Shown here piece after piece: positions 49,999-58,301 of a stretch of 60,350 bases of DNA. Location: positions 1-60,350 of the forward strand of contig JADGAR010000008.1 of NCBI GenBank assembly GCA_015231915.1. Reading direction: 5' to 3'. The notes beneath the pieces are model-generated. The model had not been told where the DNA came from. It searched no databases and worked only from the letters and a program-made list of their open reading frames with translations. The stretch comes from Magnetococcales bacterium (lineage in GTDB: Bacteria > Pseudomonadota > Magnetococcia > Magnetococcales > Magnetaquicoccaceae). Within the stretch, counting starts at the first letter, position 1. Each line of letters starts with the position of its first letter. The position numbers and the translations under genes were made by a program.

Positions 49999-50936
49999 TA
50001 CAGCCGCCGGATCAGCGTGACCCCGTCGGCCACCCCTGCACGACTGGCGCCCACGGCGAGCACCTGGTCCAGAGCAACGCCGTCGAAGGTGACCAGATAG
50101 TCCGCAAATGACCTGGGCGGCTTGCCTGGCGTGCGCGCGCACACCGCAACCCGATCGAACAAGGCATGAGCCGCCGCACTCCCCAGTGCGTTTTCATGCT
50201 GAAATACCAACAACGTCCGCGCCGCCATCTCCCCGCGACTGGCGGAACGGTCATGCTCGAACATGTTTTGCAACGCCTCCCACAGCAGCTCCAGATCCGC
50301 TGCGGAAAAACCCGTCTGGCTGGCCAGCGGCGCGCTGACGAATCCATGGGTGCGATACAGGCCATAGGGTATGGTGAATTTGCGACCCATGGTCCGGTTG
50401 TCCCCTTCCTGCTTCTTCGCCTCCTCCTCGGTGGTCACCGCCATGCGGGTGATGCTGTGCTCGGCGGCGATCACCGGATCGCTGCTGCGGCCAAAGGTGA
50501 ACTGCACCGGCCCGCGTACCTGACCGCAGTTGGTCCCGGTGGTCATGACCGCCCCGAATGCCCGCACATCGAAAAAGTTGCGGCACATCCATTCGCGCGC
50601 CTTTTCCGTCTGCTCCCCTCCCCCCTTGCGTTTGCCCTCCGCTTTCTCCTGCGTGAAACCCAGCGCGGCAAATGCGCGATCATGCTGATGATTCAAGATC
50701 GCCTTCTCCCGCACATAGATCTCGTTGCGTGGCCCGCTGGCACTGTCGTCGGCATTCTGGTGGCCGGCATGACGCAGTTGCACGTAGTTGCGGATCTTGC
50801 GCTTGAGACAAACATCGGTCACCAGACCGTGACCGGTCTCCGCATCGACCCGCGGCAGATTGCCGGCGTCCGGATCGCCGTTCGGATTGCCGTCCTTGAC
50901 ATCAAACAGGTAAACGAAGTCGTAACGATGGTTCAT
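49998..50936 (-). CDS. cas7: Cascade backbone protein Cas7 (Csd2)
   Basis: 312 residues. Starts [22 protein letters not shown], the standard Cas7c N-terminus, with [14 protein letters not shown], the [14 protein letters not shown] loop and [13 protein letters not shown] further on; [11 protein letters not shown] and the C-terminal segment match Csd2. Multiple copies form the helical filament around the crRNA spacer. ATG overlaps the cas8c stop (ATGA) and has AAGGAGG ahead of it, which is the strongest ribosome site in the operon and fits the high copy number of this subunit. Confidence 0.96.
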   Translation of the reverse strand: MNHRYDFVYLFDVKDGNPNGDPDAGNLPRVDAETGHGLVTDVCLKRKIRNYVQLRHAGHQNADDSASGPRNEIYVREKAILNHQHDRAFAALGFTQEKAEGKRKGGGEQTEKAREWMCRNFFDVRAFGAVMTTGTNCGQVRGPVQFTFGRSSDPVIAAEHSITRMAVTTEEEAKKQEGDNRTMGRKFTIPYGLYRTHGFVSAPLASQTGFSAADLELLWEALQNMFEHDRSASRGEMAARTLLVFQHENALGSAAAHALFDRVAVCARTPGKPPRSFADYLVTFDGVALDQVLAVGASRAGVADGVTLIRRL

Positions 50937-51298
50937 GGTTGTTCCTCCTTGGCAGTGAAAAAATCCTGTCGTTGATGATAATAGCCGATGGCAAACAGCC
51001 CCTGCTCCTCCAGGGAGAGCGTGGCCGGAATCTGCGTAATGGCGCTCATGATCTCCTGGACCGTCTTTTCGCGATTCACCTTGGCGCCCACGGGGAGCTT
51101 GCCGAGATGGTGCTGATAGGTGCGCAACAGGCGCGGAAACACCGTGCCGGGCGTGGCCGAGGCCGCGCCGTAATAGCGGTCCCGGATGGTGGCGTTGATC
51201 CCGGGCAACGCCTCCGACTGGGTTTTCTCCAGGGCGGCGAACAGACGGCCCAGACGGTAGGCCGGATCAGTGCGGGTGGTATCCAGACTCACGGTCAT
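50933..51298 (-). CDS. cas11c: Internal in-frame small subunit Cas11c (predicted)
   Basis: Within cas8c an AAAGGAGAG purine run immediately precedes an in-frame ATG at 51298 ([19 protein letters not shown]), and a GTG at 51292 follows with AGGAG at ideal spacing. Translation from either gives about 120 residues, nearly all helical, ending at the cas8c stop. In Desulfovibrio vulgaris and other type I-C systems the small subunit is made exactly this way, by internal initiation in cas8c, and is of similar size. The match in position, length and ribosome site makes this likely but unproven here. Confidence 0.7.
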   Translation of the reverse strand: MTVSLDTTRTDPAYRLGRLFAALEKTQSEALPGINATIRDRYYGAASATPGTVFPRLLRTYQHHLGKLPVGAKVNREKTVQEIMSAITQIPATLSLEEQGLFAIGYYHQRQDFFTAKEEQP

Positions 51299-52714
51299 CT
51301 CTCCTTTCCAACGGGGTGAACGGTTCAGCCATGCCTTGAGCATGGCTGCGCGCAAATCGTTAATCTGTCGATTGGGATGTTGCCGGTCGTCCCGGTCGGC
51401 ACGTATCCGCCGGATCACGGCAGACGCCACGGCATCGGGATAGGCGGTCTTGTTGACGATGGCCCGCATCAGGGCGCCCTCCAGCAATGGCGCCACATCC
51501 TTGCCGTCGCGGGCGGTCTCCCTGAGCAGCATCCAGACGGGCGGGAATTCACGGCCATGGGGTGGACGCACGATCCGCAAGTCGGCAAAATGGGCGCGCA
51601 GGCGCTCCACAAAATCCCCAAGGGTGGAAACATGCCAGAAACGCACGGAAATCCGTCCCGCGTTCGGCGAAAGTCCCAGCAGGTAAAACGGCGTGCCAGG
51701 ATCGTCCGGCAGCAGGTGGCTCCCTTCCCGCAAGGCCTGCATGCACACCCTGAGTTGGTCCAGAACCACCGGATCCTGACCTTCCGGCGCGCTCTCGTCC
51801 GCTGTTTCCACACCATTGGAAAAGAGCATGGCGAGCCAATCCTCGGACACGGTTTTCTTGCCGGTCCAAAAGATCACGGTGTCGTTGTGCATGCGCAGGC
51901 GATGCCTGTCGCGGCGCGTCCCGTTCAGCAGGGCGTTGAGGGCCGTGCAGTAGCGGAACGTGGCCAGTTCCGAGACCGGGGCATTATGGCTTTGCGCCTT
52001 ACCATAGGAGGTGAAGGCATCGCAATTGAACGAAACCAGCAGGGCGCCGGTGGATTGGGCATCCTTGACCCCCTTGATCTTCGGTTCGTGAATTCTCGCC
52101 AAGGGCTGATCCCGGCTCCCGCTGATCAGGCACATCCCCAAACGTCCGGTGCCCTTCTCCCGCCCCTGCCACCAGCGACGCACGGCGGGCCGGTCATGCA
52201 CATACCCCTCTTCCCCCAGGATCCGAAACACCCCGAAGCCGCTGCCCAGTTCCGCCAGCAGGGGATGGTTGACCGCCTCCTCCGGGGACCAATTTTCCAG
52301 AAAGCGGCATACCGCCGCATACGCGGGATCCGGGATCGCCTGCTGTGCCGCAAGATGGTGGTCGCGAAACCTGCAAAACGATTCCAGGGTGCGCTCCGGC
52401 TTGGCATCCTTGGGGTCGTATCCCAGCAGGTAGCGGGTATTGTCCCACAAAAAACCGGGATTGATCCCTTGTCCGGTCGGTTTGGCCTGGCCGGGCAGAC
52501 GCATGGGTTTTGGTCGGCGCACGGTTTTCTCCTTGCCGCGCGCAGCCGGGATGACGTGATCCTCCTGCTCGTCGGCAAAGGCGTGCAGCCTCCCCTCGGC
52601 AGTCAGCACCACGGCAAAGGAGACGTTCTGGGTGCTCCAGCCCGGCTCGGCGATGCCGTAGTCCGGATCGAGGGAGAGCCGGTCGTAGAGTTCGTATAGG
52701 GCTTGCAGGATCAT
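50933..52714 (-). CDS. cas8c: Cascade large subunit Cas8c (Csd1)
   Basis: 593 residues. N-terminus [13 protein letters not shown] and the [11 protein letters not shown] region are typical of Csd1, as are [49 protein letters not shown] (a family hallmark) and [18 protein letters not shown]. Cas8c recognises the PAM and recruits Cas3. The start at 52714 overlaps the cas5 stop (ATGA); a longer open frame to 52816 would overlap cas5 heavily. The 3' part includes a likely internal start for the small subunit Cas11c. Confidence 0.95.
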   Translation of the reverse strand: MILQALYELYDRLSLDPDYGIAEPGWSTQNVSFAVVLTAEGRLHAFADEQEDHVIPAARGKEKTVRRPKPMRLPGQAKPTGQGINPGFLWDNTRYLLGYDPKDAKPERTLESFCRFRDHHLAAQQAIPDPAYAAVCRFLENWSPEEAVNHPLLAELGSGFGVFRILGEEGYVHDRPAVRRWWQGREKGTGRLGMCLISGSRDQPLARIHEPKIKGVKDAQSTGALLVSFNCDAFTSYGKAQSHNAPVSELATFRYCTALNALLNGTRRDRHRLRMHNDTVIFWTGKKTVSEDWLAMLFSNGVETADESAPEGQDPVVLDQLRVCMQALREGSHLLPDDPGTPFYLLGLSPNAGRISVRFWHVSTLGDFVERLRAHFADLRIVRPPHGREFPPVWMLLRETARDGKDVAPLLEGALMRAIVNKTAYPDAVASAVIRRIRADRDDRQHPNRQINDLRAAMLKAWLNRSPRWKGEMTVSLDTTRTDPAYRLGRLFAALEKTQSEALPGINATIRDRYYGAASATPGTVFPRLLRTYQHHLGKLPVGAKVNREKTVQEIMSAITQIPATLSLEEQGLFAIGYYHQRQDFFTAKEEQP

Positions 52715-53439
52715 TGTCCGAGCACCTCCTGCGTCTCGCGCCGACAGGCGGCCACGTCCACCACGCCATCCACCATGCGGGCGCGGAAGAAACGCGGCTG
52801 GCACCGTTCGTCGCAATGGTGCGGACGGGCGGTGATCCCGGGATGGCCGGCATGCTCCATGTCATCGAGCATGAATCCCAGGTGCCGTTCGTTGCGCAAC
52901 TCCTCGGGACACTGGGAAAACCCCTCCGGGCCGACTGCGGAAAAATAGGCCGGGAACTCCCGACACCCCAGGTAGGGGCGATGAAAACAGGCGCCATCGC
53001 GCACCCGGCGGTTGAACTGGTCCAGGTGCTTGGCCACCGGCTCGGCCAGGGTGTCGCCATTGCGCTCCCGCGCCTCCAGCACGTCGATGTGGGCCTCGAT
53101 GCCATACAAAACGTTGGTCAAAAGCAGGGTGGCCCGCTGCTGGCGGTTCTCTTCGGCGTACACCACCGGCGCATCGCCCTGGCCGCGCATGGCCGCTTGG
53201 CTCACCGTGACCTTGAGCGGGTCCACCTCGTTGCGCCGGATGTTGGCGAACCGGATCGGGGCCAGCACCCGGATGCGGTCGATCACCCAGCGCATCTGGG
53301 GTTTCCAGTAGATGGCCTCCAGCACCCCGCGCGCCCCGGACGGGGTCATGACATCGTAGGAGACCCGTTCGGCCTTCATCTCCGGACGGGTCCAGCAGGC
53401 GTATTCGCCCCAGACCAGCAATCGAATTCCTTGGCTCAT
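52711..53439 (-). CDS. cas5c: Cas5c (Cas5d), pre-crRNA endoribonuclease and Cascade subunit
   Basis: 242 residues. RLLVWGEYACWTRPEMKAERVSY and TPSGARGVLEAIYWKP are the N-terminal signatures, with NEVDP, QRATLLLTNVLYGIEAHIDV and RDGACFHRPYLGCREFPAYF further on. In type I-C, Cas5 replaces Cas6: it cuts at the base of the repeat stem and stays on the 5' handle. By comparison with Bacillus halodurans Cas5d, Tyr44 and His117 occupy the positions of catalytic Tyr46 and His117; the Lys116 counterpart is not evident by eye. GGGAG lies upstream of the ATG; 31 bases separate it from cas3. Confidence 0.94.
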   Translation of the reverse strand: MSQGIRLLVWGEYACWTRPEMKAERVSYDVMTPSGARGVLEAIYWKPQMRWVIDRIRVLAPIRFANIRRNEVDPLKVTVSQAAMRGQGDAPVVYAEENRQQRATLLLTNVLYGIEAHIDVLEARERNGDTLAEPVAKHLDQFNRRVRDGACFHRPYLGCREFPAYFSAVGPEGFSQCPEELRNERHLGFMLDDMEHAGHPGITARPHHCDERCQPRFFRARMVDGVVDVAACRRETQEVLGQ

Positions 53440-53470
53440 GGCATTTTTTCTCCCATTGTCGGTGACGGTT

Positions 53471-55747
53471 TCAGACGATCAGGTCAGCCGGGTCACATCC
53501 TTCCTCCCGAGCGACCCGCAATCCGGTTGCGGACGCATAATCCCTGGCAAGATCCAACAGGACCCAGAAACGCTCATGCAGACATTCGATGGCCAGCGCC
53601 CGCGCCAGCCGGTCGTGTTGCCAAACCGGCACGCTCACCACGTAACGCTGCAATACCCGGGTCGCGCGGGCCAGCAGCGCCGGCTCCGGATGGTGCAAGG
53701 CGCGCAGCCGTCCGATCTCCTGGCGTGCCCGATCATCCCACGGGATGATGACGGGACGTTCCCGGTTTTCGATCAGCCGGAACCCTTCCGTCGCAGTGCG
53801 GAATTGAAACAAAAACGGCTCCTGACGATCCCCGAACCGAAAGCAATCCATGATGGAGGGGCGATCCCAGCCGCTGCCGGTCTCGCCTCCCTTTTGCCAG
53901 TAGTGCAGACGGAAATAGCGCTCGATGGCCGCTGGCGAGAGGCAATCGGCGCGTCCTTCCGGCAGGGCCAGCACCTCTTGCGCGCATTGCGCCGCCTGGC
54001 CAAGATCCCCCGCCGGATGGAAATGGGCCTCGGCAGGGATGAACAGCCAGGTGACCCCAAGATCCGGCAGGCGGCCCTCCCGGTTGCAGCGACCGGCGGC
54101 CTGGGCGAGGGCATCCAGGCCGGCCATGGCCCGACAGACCACCGGAAAATCCAGGTCCACCCCTGCCTCCACCAGTTGGGTGGCCACCACCCGGCAGGGT
54201 TGGCTGGTTTGCGTCAGCCGCTGTTTGATATGATCCAGGAGGCTCAGGCGATGGGCCGGGCACATCAGGGCGCTCAAGTGGAAGCAGGTCTCGCCGGGCA
54301 CCCGTGCGGCCAGGCTCTGATAAAGCTCCCTGGCGTGGCGGCGGGTATTGACGATGGCCAACACCCGTTCCTGCCCGGCCAGAAGCGCTGCGGTCTCCTC
54401 CAGGGAGAGGGATCCCCGATCCTCGATCCGCACCCGGCGGAGCGCGGCATGCAGACCGGCGGCTTCCGGGACGATCTGCCGAATTTCCTGCAGGCCGATC
54501 TTGAAGGATTCCCGCCACTGCAAGGCAGGCTGGGTGGCGGTGGCAAGCACCACCGTGCAGCCGTAATGGCGGACCAGCTCCCGCAGGGCCGCCAGACAGG
54601 GCGCCAGCAGAGATACCGGCAGGGCCTGCGCCTCGTCCAGGATGATGACCGAACGGGCGATGCGATGCAGTTTGCGGCACTCCCCCGGACGATTGGCGAA
54701 CAGGGTCTCGAAAAAGCGCACGTTGGTGGTGACCACGATGGGGGCATCCCAGTTCTCCGTGGCCAGGCGCGTCTCCTCGGAGGCCAGCGAGGCATGGTGC
54801 TCGAGCACGATCTCCTCCCCCAGGGGGGCGAAGGCCTCCCGATAGACCCGCGCGTTCTGTTCGATGATGCTGGTGAAGGGAATGGCGCAGATGATCCGCC
54901 GCAAGCCGTGCCGCGCCGCGTGCCGCAACCCGAAGGCAAGCCCGGAGAAGGTCTTGCCCCCGCCTGTGGGGACGTTGAGCGCGAAGTTGCCCGGCGCCTC
55001 GATCGCGGCCTGCAGGCAGGCGCGCATCACCTCCGCGCGGTAGCGGCCCACCGTGCCGACGGCATGGGGAAATTTCGCTGCCAGATAACCTTGCAGATGG
55101 TCCGCCAGCTCGGCCATGGACGGCACGGCCTGTTCCCGGCTGACGGCCCGCTCCGGGTTCATGAACGACTCGGTGGCCAGAAAATCGGCATCCTTCAGAC
55201 AGGAAAAGAGCATCCGCGTGAAAAAGGCGCAGGCAAAGGCATCCCGGGGCAAAGGCAGGGGCCTGGGAAATCCGGGGGCTGTGAGCAGTCCGGGGGGGAT
55301 GAACTCCTGCCAGGGTTCGATCGCCTTGCGCAGGCGCTGTTTCAAGACGGCCTCGCCGGTGCCGCTCCAATCCGGCAATCCGGCGTGGTGGCCGGCGATG
55401 GCGAAGGCGAACAGGAGTCCCACGCCGGGAATGGTCTGCACGGCGTGTTGTGCCCCTGCCGTCGCGTGATCCACCCGGCCCCGCCTTTCCAGGGCATGGG
55501 CATCGTCCAGGCCGGCCAGCAGGTAGCTTTGGAATGCCCGTGACCCCTTGCCCAGGTCATGCCACCAGCCGAGCAGTCGCCCGGCATCCTCTGCCAGGCT
55601 GGCCAGGCCTGGGGGGGCGCCGGCGGGGATCATTTCCAGGGCAAAGCGGGCTGCCCGTGCGGCGGTGCGCTCGAGATGGCCCGCAGCATCGGCGCAGAGG
55701 GGTTCCTTCTCTTTTGTATGTTGATGCAGATGAGCATACAGAATCAT
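53471..55747 (-). CDS. cas3: Cas3 helicase-nuclease (HD domain at N-terminus)
   Basis: 758 residues. The HD nuclease domain has WWHDLGKGSRAFQ, DHATAGAQHA and AGHHAGLPDW. Helicase motifs follow: NVPTGGGKTFSGLAF (Walker A), IILDEAQALP (Walker B, Gln where DEAH has His), LATATQPAL (motif III), and in the second lobe NTRRHARELY, QLVEAGVDLDF and QAAGRCNREGR (motif VI). It is recruited by Cascade to unwind and degrade target DNA 3' to 5'. First gene of the operon; a plausible promoter lies 50 bases upstream. The C-terminal part beyond the helicase is usual for I-C. Confidence 0.96.
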   Translation of the reverse strand: MILYAHLHQHTKEKEPLCADAAGHLERTAARAARFALEMIPAGAPPGLASLAEDAGRLLGWWHDLGKGSRAFQSYLLAGLDDAHALERRGRVDHATAGAQHAVQTIPGVGLLFAFAIAGHHAGLPDWSGTGEAVLKQRLRKAIEPWQEFIPPGLLTAPGFPRPLPLPRDAFACAFFTRMLFSCLKDADFLATESFMNPERAVSREQAVPSMAELADHLQGYLAAKFPHAVGTVGRYRAEVMRACLQAAIEAPGNFALNVPTGGGKTFSGLAFGLRHAARHGLRRIICAIPFTSIIEQNARVYREAFAPLGEEIVLEHHASLASEETRLATENWDAPIVVTTNVRFFETLFANRPGECRKLHRIARSVIILDEAQALPVSLLAPCLAALRELVRHYGCTVVLATATQPALQWRESFKIGLQEIRQIVPEAAGLHAALRRVRIEDRGSLSLEETAALLAGQERVLAIVNTRRHARELYQSLAARVPGETCFHLSALMCPAHRLSLLDHIKQRLTQTSQPCRVVATQLVEAGVDLDFPVVCRAMAGLDALAQAAGRCNREGRLPDLGVTWLFIPAEAHFHPAGDLGQAAQCAQEVLALPEGRADCLSPAAIERYFRLHYWQKGGETGSGWDRPSIMDCFRFGDRQEPFLFQFRTATEGFRLIENRERPVIIPWDDRARQEIGRLRALHHPEPALLARATRVLQRYVVSVPVWQHDRLARALAIECLHERFWVLLDLARDYASATGLRVAREEGCDPADLIV

Positions 55748-56016
55748 TGAACGCTCTTTAATGTTAACAGTTTGTCAATATGGCATGTAAAATAGATTAT
55801 AGGATATATAAAAGAAAGGCAAGGTAAAATGATCTCCAGCCTTGCAGATGGAGATGATCTCATGATTTTCTATGGGACAATTTTGGCATCCACGCTATAT
55901 GAAAAACATAAATTATAAATGTAAACGCAAAAATTTTGACTATTGATCATCAAAAAATGATCATGATGATAGTGGTTGGGATTGAAATGTGAGGGCGGGT
56001 GAGGACATAGAAAAGA
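55748..56016. promoter_or_regulatory. AT-rich region upstream of cas3 with inverted repeats
   Basis: Non-coding, 269 bases. Two inverted repeats stand out: ATCTCCA/TGGAGAT around 55829-55853, and ATCATCA/TGATGAT around 55946-55970. Either could bind a repressor of the cas operon. Near its right end GGATTGAAAT (about 55980) repeats the handle of the crRNA except for the last base. I see no ORF. Confidence 0.4.
55796..55817 (-). promoter_or_regulatory. Candidate cas operon promoter
   Basis: On the minus strand TATAAT lies at 55796-55801, about 50 bases before the cas3 ATG. CTTGCC is 16 bases further upstream, a partial -35 match. The surrounding AT-rich sequence supports a promoter; no other perfect -10 is present at suitable distance. 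Confidence 0.45.
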
Positions 56017-56838
56017 TCAATCATTCCCGGCAGGCATGACCAGCGGATAACCCTGCCGGGTCCACTCCTGAATGCCGCCGATCAGCTCGCAGGCCTTGAG
56101 ATTGCTTTCCTGGAAAGCTTCCAAGGCAATGGCGGCGCGCGGGCCGGAACGACAGATCAACACATGGGGCGCATCCGCCGCGAACTGCCCCGGATCGAAT
56201 TGCGCGGAAAAGGATCGCCGGAACGGCGCCGTATCCTGACGATCGACCAGATTGTGATCGCAGGGCATCAACAAGGAACTGCGGATGATCCCAGCGTTCT
56301 GTTCGATGCCGGTGCGCAGGTCCACCAGCACCATGCCGCCATGCCCCAGCTCCAGGGCACGGTGCAGATCCCGCGCCGAGATCATTTCATTGAAAAGCGC
56401 CTTTTCGGTGATCGCACGGGTTTCGACCCAGGCGAAGCAGCCCCGATATTTGCGATCTTCCTGATTGATATGGGTTTGCAACCAATCCAGCAGAAAGGTT
56501 TCCAGATGGATGATCGCATCGGCCCGGCGGGCGGCGACATCGATTTCCAACCGACGCAGGTGACCGATCAACTGCCCATGTTGCGCGATATGCGCTTCCA
56601 GATGCGCATAACCATGTTGGCGCATCAGGTTTTCTTCGGCTGCGAAGTGTTCCCGGGTGTATTTGTCCAGGCGCGGGAAGAGCGAATCGACCTGATCCCA
56701 GTCATCCTCGCACGGCACGCACTCCTGAAAACGCCTGGCCAGGCGTTCGAACTCGATCACGTAAAAAAGCAGGCGTTTGTGATCGTTGTTGAACCGCTCG
56801 ACACCGACATCCTCGATGAACAGCTCCTGTGTGATCAT
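56017..56838 (-). CDS. Bacteriohemerythrin fused to a rhodanese-like domain
   Basis: About 273 residues. The N-terminal 140 residues are a hemerythrin four-helix bundle: NNDHKRLL (His), then REHFAAEENLMRQHGYAHLEAHIAQHG (His, Glu, His, His) and WLQTHINQEDRKY (His, Asp), all expected di-iron ligands. The C-terminal about 100 residues form a rhodanese fold with LVDLRTGIEQ and the active-site loop LICRSGPRAA, where the Cys is present. Hemerythrin would sense or carry O2 and rhodanese would move sulfur or act as a redox switch; the combination is uncommon. Start at 56838 matches hemerythrin N-termini and has AGGTG nearby; ATG at 56883 is an alternative. Confidence 0.82.
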   Translation of the reverse strand: MITQELFIEDVGVERFNNDHKRLLFYVIEFERLARRFQECVPCEDDWDQVDSLFPRLDKYTREHFAAEENLMRQHGYAHLEAHIAQHGQLIGHLRRLEIDVAARRADAIIHLETFLLDWLQTHINQEDRKYRGCFAWVETRAITEKALFNEMISARDLHRALELGHGGMVLVDLRTGIEQNAGIIRSSLLMPCDHNLVDRQDTAPFRRSFSAQFDPGQFAADAPHVLICRSGPRAAIALEAFQESNLKACELIGGIQEWTRQGYPLVMPAGND

Positions 56839-57023
56839 ATTCACCTGATATTCCAAGATCGCGTTCGTCCGGAACAGACCCACGCATGGGATCGCGTGTC
56901 ATGAGGGAGAGAGTAGCATGGCCGCAGAGGTTGTTCAACCGGCGTGCCAGGGAGGAGCGATCAGGACGGCCACCCACGAGGTGGCCGTCCCGGTTTGGTT
57001 GTCGTCGCGGATGGACCTGCGGA

Positions 57024-57236
57024 TTACTGCTTGTGCGAACCGTCGCACAAAGGAGGTGTGCCCGTTTTGCCGCACATGCAGACTGCGGCCTGTCCCGCCT
57101 TTTCCATCACGACGCGGGCGGGGGAGTGGCTGCTGCCCTTGTGCGAACCGTCGCAAAAGGGTTGAGTGGCGCTCTTGCCGCAACGGCAGACGTAATGCTC
57201 CCCGGCGGGCAGCTCGACGATTTGTGGTTGAGCCAT
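57024..57236 (-). CDS. CDGSH iron-sulfur domain protein
   Basis: 70 residues with two CDGSH-type centres: CRCGKSATQPFCDGSHKG and CMCGKTGTPPLCDGSHKQ, each C-x-C-x9-CDGSH, expected to hold a 2Fe-2S cluster with three Cys and one His. The double-motif form is like the mitochondrial MiNT (CISD3) type. Role presumed in redox or iron-sulfur transfer in the cytoplasm. The ATG at 57236 has AAGGAGAAC upstream. Divergent from the LysR regulator with a 134-base gap, so regulation by that protein is plausible. Confidence 0.92.
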   Translation of the reverse strand: MAQPQIVELPAGEHYVCRCGKSATQPFCDGSHKGSSHSPARVVMEKAGQAAVCMCGKTGTPPLCDGSHKQ

Positions 57237-57285
57237 GGTCTTGTTCTCCTTTTTCGCAAGTGAATGGGTGGCCTGGTCCGAACGG

Positions 57286-57314
57286 ATGATACATTGGGAT
57301 ATTTTCATGCACAA
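57286..57314 (-). promoter_or_regulatory. Candidate promoter of the CDGSH gene
   Basis: On the minus strand TTGTGC (57309-57314) and TATCAT (57286-57291) are exactly 17 bases apart, about 50 bases before the ATG. Just upstream, at about 57330-57341, TGAT-AAA-ATCA is a small palindrome of the kind LysR regulators bind. Confidence 0.5.
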
Positions 57315-57370
57315 TAGGCCATTCTGTGATAAAATCATTTCCAAATCATGAACAATGACGGGAGATGCAC

Positions 57371-58282
57371 ATGGATCGGCTGCGATGGATGGAAACCTTT
57401 GTCAAAGTGGCGGAATTGGGCCATTTTTCCGGTGCGGCGCGCGGCCTGGGCGTAAGCAGGGCAGCGGTCAGCAAATACGTCGAGGCACTGGAAGAGCGAC
57501 TCGGGGCGCAATTGATCCACCGTACCACCCGGCGCCTGTCGTTGACCCGGGAAGGGGAGGCCTATCTGCAACGATGCCGCCGCATCCTGGAGGAGATCGC
57601 CGACGCGGAAGCATCGGTCGGGGAGATGCGGGCCTCGCCTCGGGGCATTCTGCGGATCAACGGGCCGATGTCCTTCGGTCATCTGCACCTGGCCCCGGCC
57701 ATCGCCGATTTTCTGACGCGCCATCCCGATATCCAGGTGGAGTGCGAATTGAACGATCACTACGTGGGGGTGGTGGAAGAGGGATGGGACGTGGTGGTGC
57801 GGATCGGGACCCTGGAGGATTCGAGCCTCATCGCCCATCGGTTGGCCCCGGCCCGGCTGGTTTTATGCGCGTCGCCGGACTATTTCGCGCAGCATGGCAC
57901 CCCGGAGCGACCGGAGGCGTTGAGCGCCCATCGCTGCCTTGGCTACAGCCATGCCGCAGCGGGCAACGCCTGGAGGTTCCACGGGCCGGAAGGACAAACG
58001 GCCCGAGTGCCCTTTTCCTCACGCCTGCGGGTCAACAACGGCGACGCCATCCGCAAGGCGCTGCTGCTGGGGTTGGGCATGGCGGTCATGCCGACCTTCA
58101 TCGTGGGCGAGGATCTGCAAACCGGGGCGCTGCGGACGGCCATGACCGATTGGCGCTGCGAGGAGTCCTCCATCTGGGCGGTCTGTCCGCCAAGCCGCCG
58201 TTTGAGCGCCAAGGTACGGGCCTTCATCGATTTTCTGCACCGACGGTTCGGTCCACGACCCTATTGGGATCTGGTGGCGTGA
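57371..58282 (+). CDS. LysR-family transcriptional regulator
   Basis: About 303 residues. The winged helix-turn-helix is at the N-terminus (RLRWMETFVKVAELGHFSGAARGLGVSRAAVSKYV...LGAQLIHRTTRRLSLT), followed by the linker helix and a periplasmic-binding-like effector domain (LRINGPMSFGHLHLAPAIADFL; VVVRIGTLEDSSLIAHRLAP). This is the CrgA/AaeR-type subclass. ATG at 57371 is six bases from GGGAG; ATG at 57365 is also possible. Likely an activator or repressor of the divergent CDGSH gene and of itself. The ligand is unknown. Confidence 0.9.
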   Translation: MDRLRWMETFVKVAELGHFSGAARGLGVSRAAVSKYVEALEERLGAQLIHRTTRRLSLTREGEAYLQRCRRILEEIADAEASVGEMRASPRGILRINGPMSFGHLHLAPAIADFLTRHPDIQVECELNDHYVGVVEEGWDVVVRIGTLEDSSLIAHRLAPARLVLCASPDYFAQHGTPERPEALSAHRCLGYSHAAAGNAWRFHGPEGQTARVPFSSRLRVNNGDAIRKALLLGLGMAVMPTFIVGEDLQTGALRTAMTDWRCEESSIWAVCPPSRRLSAKVRAFIDFLHRRFGPRPYWDLVA

Positions 58283-58301
58283 CCGTCGTGGTGCAGGCGC
58301 G

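Noticed and set aside
49342-50142. A longer Cas4 with 48 extra N-terminal residues
   Set aside because: The extension is an Arg-rich translation of cas7 in another phase; the coupled ATG at 49998 matches the family start.
53438-55543. A 701-codon plus-strand frame opposite cas3
   Set aside because: Antisense shadow of a gene with clear HD and helicase motifs.
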